In this document: positions 45,313 to 54,218 of the stretch, piece by piece
How the letters are laid out: each line of letters begins with the position of its first letter
Position numbering within the stretch: the first letter of the stretch is position 1
Assembly: GCF_036898465.1 (NCBI RefSeq)
Contig: NZ_JARUMJ010000001.1
Span: forward strand, 1,116,001-1,180,000
From: Streptomyces sp. B21-105
GTDB lineage: Bacteria; Actinomycetota; Actinomycetes; Streptomycetales; Streptomycetaceae
DNA length: 64,000 nucleotides
Reading direction: 5' to 3'
Translations under genes and position numbers: made by a program
The notes under the pieces: generated by a model
Told to the model about the DNA's origin: nothing
The model's input: the letters and a program-made list of their open reading frames with translations, nothing else
Databases searched by the model: none

Positions 45313-45527
45313 GGGGTACCTCCAGGTGTGGAGCCGAAGTTCTCGACAACGAGCGTGACGGTTCTGAGGCGCGGCGGCGACAACGCTTGGTTGGACCCCG
45401 TTGTCAACCGATCGACGTACGCACGGCCCCACCGGTGCGTGGACGCTCCTCGGCACCGAGTCGGGCACTGTGGATCTGGCCGCCCGTAAACTGGCGGCCA
45501 GTCTCCGTGGGCGAAAGTGGGCAGGGC

Positions 45528-46775
45528 GTGGCAGTGCGCAGCACCGTCGACTTCGGACACCGCTACCGCGTCGGATGGCATGTCCTCGTCGGCGCCGTCG
45601 CGATACCTCTTGCCGTCGCCATAGCGGCCGACGTATCCGTAGCGCTCGGACAACGCCTGTTGGCCCTCGGTACGCTCGCTGTCATCGTCGCCTGCTACGC
45701 CTTGGTCGCTCCGCGGGCCATGGAAAACCGCGACGAGCGTTGGGGTGCGGCCTATTTCGCCGTCCTGGCGGTCGCGTTCCCGCTCCTGCTCGCCATCGCC
45801 CCGATCGCTGGCGCACTGCTGTTCGCGCTCTGCCCACAGCTGTTCGTGATGGTCGCGAGGTGGCGGGTACGCCTACCGTTGTTGTTGGTCCTCTACGCCG
45901 AGCTCGCCTGGGCCATGGTGGCGCGGGCCGGAGTCAGCCGCTACACGCTGGCGATGGTCGGCGTGACCGTTCTGGTACCCATGACCGTGACGATCCTCGT
46001 GGGCGCCTATCTGACCGGCATCCGCGAGCAGAACCGCAAGCGGGCCGCGCTGATCGAGGAACTGACCCGGACGCGGGCCGCATTGGAACGCGCGGGCCAC
46101 GAGGCAGGCGTCCATGCCGAACGTGAACGCCTGACTGCCGAGATCCACGACACCCTGGCACAGGGCTTCACCAGCATCCTCATGCTCGCTCAGGTCGCAC
46201 GGACGACCCTGCCCCGTGATCCGACGGCCGCCGACGGCCAGCTCGACATCCTGGAGAAGACCGCCCGCGAGAACCTCGCGGAGGCACGCTCGCTGATCGC
46301 CGCTTCGGCCCCGGTCGACCTGACCGGCCGCGGTCTCGCGGATGCGCTGGACCGGCTCGCCGCCCGGCATACTCGCGACACGGGTACGCGCGTCGAGGTC
46401 TCGATCGTCGGCGAGCGGTCCGGCACATCCACCGGCACCGACATCGCCCTGCTGCGCACCGCGCAGGAGGCCCTGGCCAACGTCGGCAAGCACGCCGCCG
46501 CCACGACGGTGCGGATCGAGCTACGCCACGATTCCGGCCTCGTGGCGCTGGCCGTGACCGATGACGGCCAGGGCTTCGACCCGGCCACCGTCCGGGGTGG
46601 ATACGGCCTGCTGGGCATGCGCACCCGCGCCTCCAGCTTCGGCGGAACCTGCACGGTGCGATCGGCTCCCGGCCAGGGCACCACGGTGCGGGTCGAGCTG
46701 CCGCCGGCCCCGGCCGAGCAGGCGGCGCGTAGCCTGCAGCCTGTACGTGATTTCAGCTCCACACCCGACCACTGA
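45528..46775 (+). CDS. NarL-type sensor histidine kinase
   Basis: 415 residues from GTG 45528 (GTG 45534 also possible; GGGCAGGG lies just upstream). The frame is open further back to 45276 but without a ribosome site. Five or so membrane helices (about 15-165) are followed by a coiled linker, the HisKA_3 dimerisation box ERERLTAEIHDTLAQGFTSI with phospho-accepting His near 207, and a HATPase domain (AQEALANVGKHA, VTDDGQGFDP, GYGLLGMRTRA). Pairs with the response regulator 18 bases downstream. Being divergent from the oxidoreductase operon, it may control it. Confidence 0.88.
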   Translation: MAVRSTVDFGHRYRVGWHVLVGAVAIPLAVAIAADVSVALGQRLLALGTLAVIVACYALVAPRAMENRDERWGAAYFAVLAVAFPLLLAIAPIAGALLFALCPQLFVMVARWRVRLPLLLVLYAELAWAMVARAGVSRYTLAMVGVTVLVPMTVTILVGAYLTGIREQNRKRAALIEELTRTRAALERAGHEAGVHAERERLTAEIHDTLAQGFTSILMLAQVARTTLPRDPTAADGQLDILEKTARENLAEARSLIAASAPVDLTGRGLADALDRLAARHTRDTGTRVEVSIVGERSGTSTGTDIALLRTAQEALANVGKHAAATTVRIELRHDSGLVALAVTDDGQGFDPATVRGGYGLLGMRTRASSFGGTCTVRSAPGQGTTVRVELPPAPAEQAARSLQPVRDFSSTPDH

Positions 46776-46793
46776 GCGGGCGGAACCGACCCG

Positions 46794-47429
46794 ATGACCG
46801 TCCACGTCCTGATTGTCGATGACCACCCCGTCGTACGCTTCGGCCTCCGCGGCATGCTCGAGGCCTACGACGACCTGCGGGTCGTCGGCGAGGCCGGCTC
46901 CGGCGACGAGGCGATCGTCCTTGCCGCCACGACGCGCCCGGACGTCGTCCTGATGGACCTGCGGATGCCGGGTACCGATGGCGCCACCGCAACGGCGCGC
47001 ATCCGTCAGGAGCACTCCGGCATTCGCGTGCTCGTGCTCACCACCTACGAAGGTGACGCCGACATCCTGCCGGCGATCGAGGCCGGCGCCACCGGTTACC
47101 TGCTCAAGGACACCCCGATCGGTACCCTGACCGACGCGATCCGGGCGGCGGCCCGCGGTGAAACCGTCCTCGCCCCGCCGGTGGCAGCCCGGCTGGTGAC
47201 TCACCTTCAGGCGCCGGCCGGGGAGCAACTGACCCCACGCGAGGTACAGGTACTCGGCCTCGTCGCGCGGGGTCTGTCCAACAGCGAGATCGGTCGGCAG
47301 CTGTACATCGGCGAAGCCACGGTGAAGACGCACCTGCTGCGAACCTTCGTCAAACTGGGTGTCAACGACCGCACCGCAGCCGTCACCGTCGCTCTCTCGC
47401 GCGGCGTCCTCACCTCACCACACCGGTGA
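46794..47429 (+). CDS. NarL/LuxR-type response regulator
   Basis: 211 residues, ATG 46794. Receiver domain: HVLIVDDHPVVRFGL (acidic pair D9-D10), VVLMDLRMPG (phospho-acceptor D55) and TGYLLKDTPIGTL (Lys near 103). The C-terminal LuxR HTH runs LTPREVQVLGLVARGLSNSE, IGRQLYIGEATVKTHLLRTF. Cognate partner of the kinase just upstream; the DNA target is probably the 45312-45528 intergenic region, by position only. Confidence 0.92.
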   Translation: MTVHVLIVDDHPVVRFGLRGMLEAYDDLRVVGEAGSGDEAIVLAATTRPDVVLMDLRMPGTDGATATARIRQEHSGIRVLVLTTYEGDADILPAIEAGATGYLLKDTPIGTLTDAIRAAARGETVLAPPVAARLVTHLQAPAGEQLTPREVQVLGLVARGLSNSEIGRQLYIGEATVKTHLLRTFVKLGVNDRTAAVTVALSRGVLTSPHR

Positions 47430-47829
47430 TCTTCGCGTGCGGGACTGTATACGAACGGCGCTCCTCACCGGGCAGCCCACCGACATCAGCGCCGCCACCA
47501 CCATCATCCGCAGACTCCTGCGCTGACCGGCCGCGGCCTGACGCTCGACCACGTGTGCGCTGTCGAGGCCAGGCCGGATACGGACGGACCGAAGTGCCCT
47601 CCATCTGCGGGCTCGGTGGCAGGTCCACGAAGCCATGGACCGTCCACTCCTCCCGTACCCGATACACGCAGCTCAAGCAGCGATGGTCACCGCTGGTACG
47701 GGACGGGCCGGCGAACCTTTCCAGCCAGAGCGGCAGCAACTACTCAAACCGGATCCACGCGGCGGCCGCCATTCGGCGTCGGCCGTGGCTCGGCGGTGTG
47801 TCGTGCCGATGCAGCACAAAGCCCCACCC
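47430..47829. other. Intergenic region, nothing recognised
   Basis: 400 bases between the response regulator and the convergent LysR gene. Open frames exist on both strands but none has a ribosome site or a recognised motif. It may hold decayed coding sequence. Confidence 0.35.
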
Positions 47830-48765
47830 TCATTTGGGCGGACAAAAAATCGTAGGCCGACCGGCCTCCATCATCTCGGCGACCCGGGCCGTCGTCTCCC
47901 GCAGCCACATGTGCGCCGCGTCGTGCATGTGGACCGGATGCCACCAAAGGGCCTGCTGGATCGGCACGGCGTCATAGGGCGGTTCCATGATGCGGACGTG
48001 GGCGAGTCCGTCCAGCTCGTCGGCAAGACGCCTCTGAAGGAGAGCTACCCGGCGGGTGCCCGCGACCAGGAGCGGCATCAGCTGGAAACTGTCGACGGAA
48101 ACCGCCACGCGCGGCTCGATGCCGAGCATGGCGATCTGGCGGGCGGCGGGGGCGTCGTAGGCCCGTTGGTACGTCACCCACGGCAGTCGGGCCAGGTCGT
48201 CCAGGGTGAGCTGCTCGCCGACCTCCGGGTTGTCGTCCGCGACGAGGAAGACCCAGCTGTCCTGGTAGAGCTCGACCACGGGGAACCCGCGAATGATGCC
48301 GTGGGGCAGCAGTAGCCCGTCCACCGTGCTGAGCAGCGACCCGGTGTCGTCGATGATTTCGTTCGGTACCTGTTTGAACCTGAGCCGGATGCCCGGCGCC
48401 TCGGCTTGGATGGTGCGGGCGAGTTCGGTGCCGAAGACGGCGACCGCGTAGTCCGAGGCGATCAGCGTGAACTCGTGTTCCTCACGGGAGGGGTCGAATT
48501 CGGCCTGACTGGCGAAGACGCGCTCCAGCAGGTCGCACGCGGTGGTGGTCCGGTCGAGGAGGGCCCGCCCGAGGGCGGTCAGTTCGTACCCTCCGCCCAC
48601 CCGCGCGAGCAGGTCGTCGTCGAAGTGGCGGCGCAGCCGGGCCAGGGCCGCGCTCATCGCGGGTTGACTGAGCCCGATGCGCTGGCCGGCCCTGGTGACG
48701 TTGCGCTCCTGCAGGAGGGCGCGCAGGGCAACGACGAGGTTGAGGTCCAGGCTGGCCAAGTTCAC
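47830..48765 (-). CDS. LysR-family regulator of the aromatic-degradation operon
   Basis: 311 residues from GTG 48765; the frame opens 10 codons earlier. N-terminal HTH: LNLVVALRALLQERNVTRAG, then GLSQPAMSAALARLRRHFDD. The effector-binding domain follows (FTLIASDYAVAVFGTELART, then IIRGFPVVELYQDSWVFLV), most like the NodD/LinR branch. It is transcribed divergently from the FAH-cyclase-monooxygenase operon with a 130-base gap containing two palindromes, the standard layout for a LysR activator of a catabolic operon. The inducer is probably an aromatic substrate or intermediate. Confidence 0.88.
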   Translation of the reverse strand: MNLASLDLNLVVALRALLQERNVTRAGQRIGLSQPAMSAALARLRRHFDDDLLARVGGGYELTALGRALLDRTTTACDLLERVFASQAEFDPSREEHEFTLIASDYAVAVFGTELARTIQAEAPGIRLRFKQVPNEIIDDTGSLLSTVDGLLLPHGIIRGFPVVELYQDSWVFLVADDNPEVGEQLTLDDLARLPWVTYQRAYDAPAARQIAMLGIEPRVAVSVDSFQLMPLLVAGTRRVALLQRRLADELDGLAHVRIMEPPYDAVPIQQALWWHPVHMHDAAHMWLRETTARVAEMMEAGRPTIFCPPK

Positions 48766-48823
48766 GGAGCATCCCAATTCCGGAGCCGGCACCATCGGTA
48801 TTCACCGGCTGGATTCTCATATA

Positions 48824-48853
48824 CAGGAAATCGATTTCCCTGATTGCAATCTA
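48824..48853. promoter_or_regulatory. Candidate LysR binding region: two adjacent palindromes
   Basis: GGAAATCGATTTCC (48826-48839) is a perfect 14-base palindrome, immediately followed by GATTGCAATC (48842-48851), a perfect 10-base palindrome within a T-N11-A arrangement (T48841, A48853). The site lies between the divergent LysR and catabolic genes, 42-71 bases before the first catabolic start. Confidence 0.6.
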
Positions 48854-48894
48854 CTGGGCCAGATTAGTGGCACCGCAATCGGGAGGAAATCTCC

Positions 48895-49899
48895 GTGACA
48901 TCCGCAGCCATGCCGGCACCCTTCACCCCTTTCTCCGGACCGTTCGCCATCGGCACCCTTTCGGCGACGGGCGGGACCAGGTTCCCTAGCCTCGTGACGC
49001 CGGAGGGCCGAGCGCTCGACCTGCGCACGGCACTGAACGAATCCGCGTTGACCACGCTCACGCTCCTGGAGCGCTGGGACGAGGAGCTGCCGCGGCTGCA
49101 CACCCTCGCCGGGGACCCGACGCGCGACTGGCAGCCGCTGGCGGAGATGACGGTGCACGCGCCCGTCGAGCCCCGGCAGATCTTCCAGTCCGGCGCCAAC
49201 TACCGGCAGCACGTGATCGACCTGGCGGTCGCACACCGCGCCCCGGACGCCCCGGGCACCGTCGAGGAGGCCCGCGCCGAGGTCGCGGCGGTCATGGACA
49301 AGCGGGCCGCCGAGGACCTGCCGTACGTCTTCATCGGCCTGCCGACCGCGATCAGCGGCCCCTACGACGACGTGGTGCTGCCCGCTTGGGCCGAGAAGCC
49401 CGACTGGGAGCTGGAGGTGGCCGCGGTGATCTCCCGCCCCGCATACCGGGTCACCGTGGAGGAGGCGCTGGAGCACGTCGCGGGCTACACCATCGCCAAC
49501 GACCTGACCGACCGCGCGAGCGTCTTCCGCCGGGACATGCCGCCGATCGGCACCGACTGGCTGCGCAGCAAAAACGCCCCCGGCTTCACCCCGCTCGGTC
49601 CGTGGATCGTCCCGGCCGCCTCCCTCGCCGACCCGTCCGACCTGCAGGTCACCCTGAAACTCAACGGCGAGACCATGCAGGACGAGTCCACCAAGGACAT
49701 GGTCTTCGGCGTCGCACGGTTGGTCTCGTACATCTCCCAGACCGCCCGACTCCTCCCCGGCGACCTGGTTCTGACCGGCAGCCCGGCCGGCAACGGCATC
49801 CACTGGGGCCGGCTGCTGCGCGACGGCGACGTGATGGACGGCTCGGTCACCGGGCTCGGCGCCCAGCGCACCCGCTGTGTCGCGGAGAAGGCCCGATGA
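48895..49899 (+). CDS. Fumarylacetoacetate hydrolase (FAH) family protein
   Basis: 334 residues; GTG 48895 with GGGAGG upstream. The FAH fold is visible: PRQIFQSGANYRQHVIDLAV, KPDWELEVAAVISRPAYRV (metal-binding E-x-E), YTIANDLTDRASVFR, TPLGPWIVPAA, and LLPGDLVLTGSPAGNG. These enzymes cut C-C bonds in ring-cleavage products or decarboxylate/hydrate them. First gene of the operon; the stop overlaps the cyclase ATG. Confidence 0.87.
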   Translation: MTSAAMPAPFTPFSGPFAIGTLSATGGTRFPSLVTPEGRALDLRTALNESALTTLTLLERWDEELPRLHTLAGDPTRDWQPLAEMTVHAPVEPRQIFQSGANYRQHVIDLAVAHRAPDAPGTVEEARAEVAAVMDKRAAEDLPYVFIGLPTAISGPYDDVVLPAWAEKPDWELEVAAVISRPAYRVTVEEALEHVAGYTIANDLTDRASVFRRDMPPIGTDWLRSKNAPGFTPLGPWIVPAASLADPSDLQVTLKLNGETMQDESTKDMVFGVARLVSYISQTARLLPGDLVLTGSPAGNGIHWGRLLRDGDVMDGSVTGLGAQRTRCVAEKAR

Positions 49900-50867
49900 G
49901 CGCCGATCGTATCGACCGTACGGATCCCGAGGCGGCGATCGCCGAGGCCGCGAGGGCGTACTCGAACTGGGGCCGCTGGGGCGAGGACGACGTGCTCGGC
50001 ACGCTCAACTTCCTCGACGAGGCCAAGCGCCGCGAGGGCGCGGCCCTGATCCGCGACGGCGTCAGCTTCTCCTTGTCACAGGCCTTCGACATGGACGGCC
50101 CGCAGAAGGGCTGGCGGCGGCGTACCAACCCGGTGCACACGATGCTCGCCACCGGCACCGACGCTGCTCTGGGCGGCCAGGGCTTTCCGCACGGTTTCGG
50201 GGGCGCCGACGACGTGATCGCCATGCCCTTGCAGTGCTCCACCCAATGGGACGGGCTCGGGCACATCTTCGATCACGGCACGGCGTGGAACGGCCGCCCG
50301 GCGGAGAAGGTCGTCACCTCCGAAGGCGACCTGGTCACCGGCATCGAGCACATGGCTCCGCACGTCGCCGGGCGGGGTGTACTCCTCGACGTGGGCCTGG
50401 TCATCGGCCAGGGCGGCGAACTGCCTGACGGCTTTGCCATCACCGAGGAGCACCTGACCGCAACCGCCGAGGCGCACGGCGTGACCGTCGGTCGTGGTGA
50501 CCTGGTCCTCGTGCGCACCGGGCGGCTGGCCCGCGCCCGTCACGAAGGCTGGGGCGACTACGCGGGCGGACCGGCGCCGGGGCTGAGCTTCAGTACGGCC
50601 GACTGGCTGCACCGGAGCGAGATCGCCGGGATCGCCACCGACACCTGGGGCTTCGAGGTGCGGCCCAACGAGTTCGACCACGCCTTCCAGCCGCTGCACC
50701 AGGTCGCCATCCCTCACATCGGTCTGCTCATCGGTGAGATGTGGGACCTCGACGCCCTCGCCGCACACTGCGCCGGCGACGGCCGGTACTCGTTCTGGCT
50801 CACCGCAGCGCCGCTGCCCATCACCGGGTCCGTCGGCTCACCGGTGAATCCCATCGCCGTCAAGTAA
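49896..50867 (+). CDS. Cyclase-family metal-dependent hydrolase
   Basis: 323 residues. ATG 49896 overlaps the FAH stop (ATGA). The protein belongs to the long cyclase/kynurenine-formamidase-like family: TLNFLDEAKRREGAALIRDG, MPLQCSTQWDGLGHIFDHG with the Q-W-D-G-L-G-H metal site, HVAGRGVLLDVGLVIGQGG, VGRGDLVLVRTGRL and GIATDTWGFEVRPNE. Members hydrolyse amides or lactones of aromatic degradation products. Its exact substrate is not visible. Fits a ring-degradation operon. Confidence 0.83.
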   Translation: MSADRIDRTDPEAAIAEAARAYSNWGRWGEDDVLGTLNFLDEAKRREGAALIRDGVSFSLSQAFDMDGPQKGWRRRTNPVHTMLATGTDAALGGQGFPHGFGGADDVIAMPLQCSTQWDGLGHIFDHGTAWNGRPAEKVVTSEGDLVTGIEHMAPHVAGRGVLLDVGLVIGQGGELPDGFAITEEHLTATAEAHGVTVGRGDLVLVRTGRLARARHEGWGDYAGGPAPGLSFSTADWLHRSEIAGIATDTWGFEVRPNEFDHAFQPLHQVAIPHIGLLIGEMWDLDALAAHCAGDGRYSFWLTAAPLPITGSVGSPVNPIAVK

Positions 50868-50980
50868 CGCCCTGGACGGCCGGGCGGGCCGCGCCCGGAC
50901 GGTTACGCCACCCTCGACCGCCCGGCCAGAACACCCCCCTCGCCGTTCGACGTCGCGCGGCACCATCTCAGGGAGAACCC

Positions 50981-52120
50981 ATGAACGACCCCTGTTCCCG
51001 CACCGTCCTGGTCATAGGCGGCGGCGCGTCCGGCAACGCTGTGACCGTGCTGCTGCAGCGGGCGGGCATCGCTGTGGAACTGACCGAAGCCAAGCCCGAC
51101 TGGAACGTGCTCGGCTCCGGCATCACCCTCCAGGGCAACGCGCTGCGCGTGCTGCGTGAAGTCGGCGTATGGGACGAGGTCCGGGAGAGCGGTTACGCCG
51201 TCGACGCCGTCGGCATGGCCGCGCCCGACGGGACCGTGTTCCATGTCCAGCAGGACTTCCGCACCGGTGGGGAAGACCTGCCCTCGATCTTCGGCATGCA
51301 GCGGGCCCGGCTGCAGGAGATTCTGTGTGAGGCCGTTCGCAAGAGCGGCGCGGCGGTACACCTCGGCACCACCGCCGAGGAACTGGTCCAGGACGCGTCC
51401 GGCGTCACCGCCCGGTTCAGCGACGGCACCGAGGGCCGCTACGACCTTGTCATCGCCGCCGACGGCGTCGGCTCCCGCACACGCGCGATGGTCGGAATCA
51501 GCGACAAGCCCGAACCGACCGGCATGGCCATCTGGCGCGTCCCCGTGCCCCGCCCCGAGAGCGTGGAGCGCATGACCCTGGCCTACGGCGGACCGTGCTA
51601 CATCGCCGGCTACTGCCCCACCAGCAAGAACACCATCTACGCCTACCTCGTCGAGGCCAACCGCGACCGCGCCTCCATCGACCCGGCCTCGTACGCGGAC
51701 GAGATGCGGCGACTGGCCGCGCCCTACGGGGGTGCGTGGCCGGAGATCGCCGCGAGCATCACCGACCCCGCCAAGGTCAACTACACCTGGTTCGACCGAC
51801 TGCTCGTCGAGGGCTCCTGGCACCGCGGCCGGGTCGTCCTGATCGGTGACGCGGCCCATGTCTGTCCGCCCACGCTCGCCCAGGGCGCGGCCATGTCGCT
51901 GGAGGACGCCTCCGTACTGACCGAGATGCTCACCGCGGAACAGGACTGGAGTTCCCTGGACTCCCTCCTGACCGGCTTCTACGAACGCCGGATCGGCCGC
52001 GTCCGCATGGTGGTCGAGGCATCCGTGCAACTCGGTCAGTGGCAGATGGACGGCGCCCGTGACGTCGACGCACCCGGCCTGATGGCCCGCACGATGTCCG
52101 TCCTGAAGGAGACCCCGTGA
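50981..52120 (+). CDS. FAD-dependent aromatic monooxygenase
   Basis: 379 residues; ATG 50981 with GGGAGA upstream. The frame opens earlier at 50741, inside the cyclase gene. FAD-binding signatures: VLVIGGGASGNAVTVLLQRA (GxGxxG), YDLVIAADGVGSRTR (the DG motif) and GRVVLIGDAAHVCPPTLAQG (GD motif), in the usual order of group A flavin hydroxylases such as 4-hydroxybenzoate or salicylate hydroxylase. It probably performs ring hydroxylation, giving a diol for the extradiol dioxygenase. The stop overlaps the next gene's GTG. Confidence 0.9.
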   Translation: MNDPCSRTVLVIGGGASGNAVTVLLQRAGIAVELTEAKPDWNVLGSGITLQGNALRVLREVGVWDEVRESGYAVDAVGMAAPDGTVFHVQQDFRTGGEDLPSIFGMQRARLQEILCEAVRKSGAAVHLGTTAEELVQDASGVTARFSDGTEGRYDLVIAADGVGSRTRAMVGISDKPEPTGMAIWRVPVPRPESVERMTLAYGGPCYIAGYCPTSKNTIYAYLVEANRDRASIDPASYADEMRRLAAPYGGAWPEIAASITDPAKVNYTWFDRLLVEGSWHRGRVVLIGDAAHVCPPTLAQGAAMSLEDASVLTEMLTAEQDWSSLDSLLTGFYERRIGRVRMVVEASVQLGQWQMDGARDVDAPGLMARTMSVLKETP

Positions 52121-53163
52121 GCCCCGAAAGCCCCGTGAGCCCCGAGAGCCCCGAGAACAGCGCACCCACGATCGACGTCCACGCGCACGTCCTGCTCCCT
52201 CAGGTCGAGGACGCCGTCGCCGGACACCCCGGGCTGGCCGCGGCCCGCGATCTCGACGCCCGCCGTAACGGCCCCGAGGCCATCGCCGTCAGCGGCCCGA
52301 TGTTCCGCGACCGGTTCCCGAAACTGACTGACGTCAAGGCCCGGCTCGCCGCGATGGACGCCTCCGGGGTCGATGTCCAGCTGGTCTCGCCGTCACCGTC
52401 GCACTACCACTACTGGGCCGGCGAGGACTTGGCCCGTACGGTGTGGGAACTGGCCAACGAGGGCACCGCCGCGCACGTCGCCCAGGTCCCGCAGCGGCTG
52501 CACGGCCTCGGCCTCGTCCCGCTCCAGCACCCGGGGCTCGCCGTCGAAGCCCTTGAGCACGCCCTCGGTCTGGGCCTGCGCGGTGTCGAGATCTCGAGCC
52601 ACGCGCCGGGACGCGAACTGTCGGACCCCGCGTACGAACCGTTCTGGACACGGGCCGAGGAAACCGGCGCGATCCTCTTCCTGCACCCCTTCGGCTGCAC
52701 GCTCGACGAGCGCCTCAACCGGTGGTACCTGTCCAACACCGTCGGCCAGCCGACCGAGAACGCCGTCGCCCTGTCCCACCTGATCTTCTCCGGAGTCCTG
52801 GACCGGCACCCGGGGCTGCGCATCGTCGCCGCCCACGGCGGCGGCTATCTGCCCACCCACATCGGCCGCTCCGACCACGCCTGGCTCGCCCGCACCGACA
52901 CCCGCGGCTGCGCGCACCCACCCAGCAGCTACCTCAAGCAGCTGTACTTCGACTCCCTTGTCCATGACCCGGACGTCCTGCGCGAACTGATCCGGGTGGC
53001 CGGCCCCGACCGGGTGCTGCTCGGCTCCGACTTCCCCTTCGACATGGGCACCGACGACCCGCTCGGCGCGCTGCGCGACGTCACGGACCTGTCCGCCCCC
53101 CACTTCCACGCCGTACGCGGCGGCAACGCGGCAGCGCTGCTCCGCCTTGTCGGAACCGTCTGA
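52117..53163 (+). CDS. Amidohydrolase-family decarboxylase (ACMSD-like)
   Basis: 348 residues; GTG 52117 overlaps the monooxygenase stop (GTGA). The first dozen codons repeat Ser-Pro-Glu. ACMSD/gamma-resorcylate decarboxylase features: TIDVHAHVLLPQ (H-x-H metal ligands), GAILFLHPFGCTLDE (His), LRIVAAHGGGYLPTHIGR (His) and VLLGSDFPFDMG (Asp). Such enzymes remove carboxylate from aromatic or muconate-type acids without oxygen. In this operon it would decarboxylate the ring substrate or the cleavage product. Confidence 0.87.
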   Translation: MSPESPVSPESPENSAPTIDVHAHVLLPQVEDAVAGHPGLAAARDLDARRNGPEAIAVSGPMFRDRFPKLTDVKARLAAMDASGVDVQLVSPSPSHYHYWAGEDLARTVWELANEGTAAHVAQVPQRLHGLGLVPLQHPGLAVEALEHALGLGLRGVEISSHAPGRELSDPAYEPFWTRAEETGAILFLHPFGCTLDERLNRWYLSNTVGQPTENAVALSHLIFSGVLDRHPGLRIVAAHGGGYLPTHIGRSDHAWLARTDTRGCAHPPSSYLKQLYFDSLVHDPDVLRELIRVAGPDRVLLGSDFPFDMGTDDPLGALRDVTDLSAPHFHAVRGGNAAALLRLVGTV

Positions 53164-53187
53164 ACCTCACAGAGGAGAACCCCCACC

Positions 53188-54126
53188 ATGAGCACACGTC
53201 TGCTCACCCACCTGCGGCACGTCGACCTGGCCGTGCCGGACTACGACAAGCAGCTCGACTTCTACGCCGGCGTCTGGGGCCTGACCAAGGTCGCCGAGGA
53301 CTCCGGCATCTCCTTCCTGGCCGCCGAGGGCTCCCCCGAGCAGTACATCGTCCGGCTGCGCAAGGCCGAGGAGAAGCGCCTCGACCTCATCTCCTACGGC
53401 GCGGCGAACCCCGCCGACGTGGACACGCTCGCCGAGCAACTCCTCGCAGGTGGAGTGCAGTTGATCGCCCAGCCGGGCAAGGTCGACACCCCCGGCGGCG
53501 GTTACGGCTTCCGCTTCTTCGACCTCGACGGCCGCACCATCGAGGTCTCGGCCGACGTCGAGGCGCGCCGGCACCGTCGTATCGAGGAGAAGGAGTCCAT
53601 CCCCGTCCGTCTCTCGCACGTCGTCCTGAACTCCCCCGACATCAACGCCACCCGCGCCTGGTACGAGCAGCACCTCGACTTCCGGCTGTCCGACACGATG
53701 ACCTTGCCGCACATGGGCGACGTCATGCACTTCATGCGGATCAGCAACCAGCACCACTCCATGGCCATTGCCAGCGGTCCGTACGCCTCCCTGCAGCACC
53801 TCTCCTTCGAGATGCGCGGCATCGACGAGTACATGCGCGGCTCCGGCCGCGTGATGCGCTCCGGCGCCCGCAAGATCTGGGGCCCCGGGCGGCACATGGC
53901 GGGCGACAACACCTTCACGTACTTCCTCGACCCGCACGGCAACACCGTGGAATACACCACCGAGCTCGAAAAGCTGGACGAGGACACCTGGCACCCCCAC
54001 ATCTACGACCTGACGAAGCCCGAGAACGCCGACCAGTGGGGCACGTCCAATCCGATGAACGAGATGGTCGCCAAGGAGATGCTCAACGACGTCGACCGCG
54101 GCGTCTTCGTCGCTCCGCCGGTCTGA
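53188..54126 (+). CDS. Type I extradiol ring-cleavage dioxygenase (VOC fold)
   Basis: 312 residues; ATG 53188 with GAGGAG upstream. Two VOC repeats: an inactive N-terminal one (HLRHVDLAVPDYDKQLDFY) and a C-terminal one carrying the Fe(II) ligands in LSHVVLNSPDINATRAWY (His), LQHLSFEMRG (His) and TVEYTTELE (Glu). The family cleaves catechols next to the diol (meta cleavage). It sits directly between the hydroxylase/decarboxylase and a second FAH hydrolase, so the order matches hydroxylation, ring opening and hydrolysis. Confidence 0.9.
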   Translation: MSTRLLTHLRHVDLAVPDYDKQLDFYAGVWGLTKVAEDSGISFLAAEGSPEQYIVRLRKAEEKRLDLISYGAANPADVDTLAEQLLAGGVQLIAQPGKVDTPGGGYGFRFFDLDGRTIEVSADVEARRHRRIEEKESIPVRLSHVVLNSPDINATRAWYEQHLDFRLSDTMTLPHMGDVMHFMRISNQHHSMAIASGPYASLQHLSFEMRGIDEYMRGSGRVMRSGARKIWGPGRHMAGDNTFTYFLDPHGNTVEYTTELEKLDEDTWHPHIYDLTKPENADQWGTSNPMNEMVAKEMLNDVDRGVFVAPPV

Positions 54127-54218
54127 CCCCCTGACTCCGGGGGCTCGGCGTACTCCCCCGCCTGCCATGCCGCCGGGCCCCCGGCCTGTGTCAACCCACC
54201 CCGCTCCCTAGGAATGCC

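Noticed and set aside
45276..45527. Upstream extension of the histidine kinase frame
   Set aside because: Overlaps the divergent promoter region and lacks a ribosome site; membrane helices begin only after 45528.
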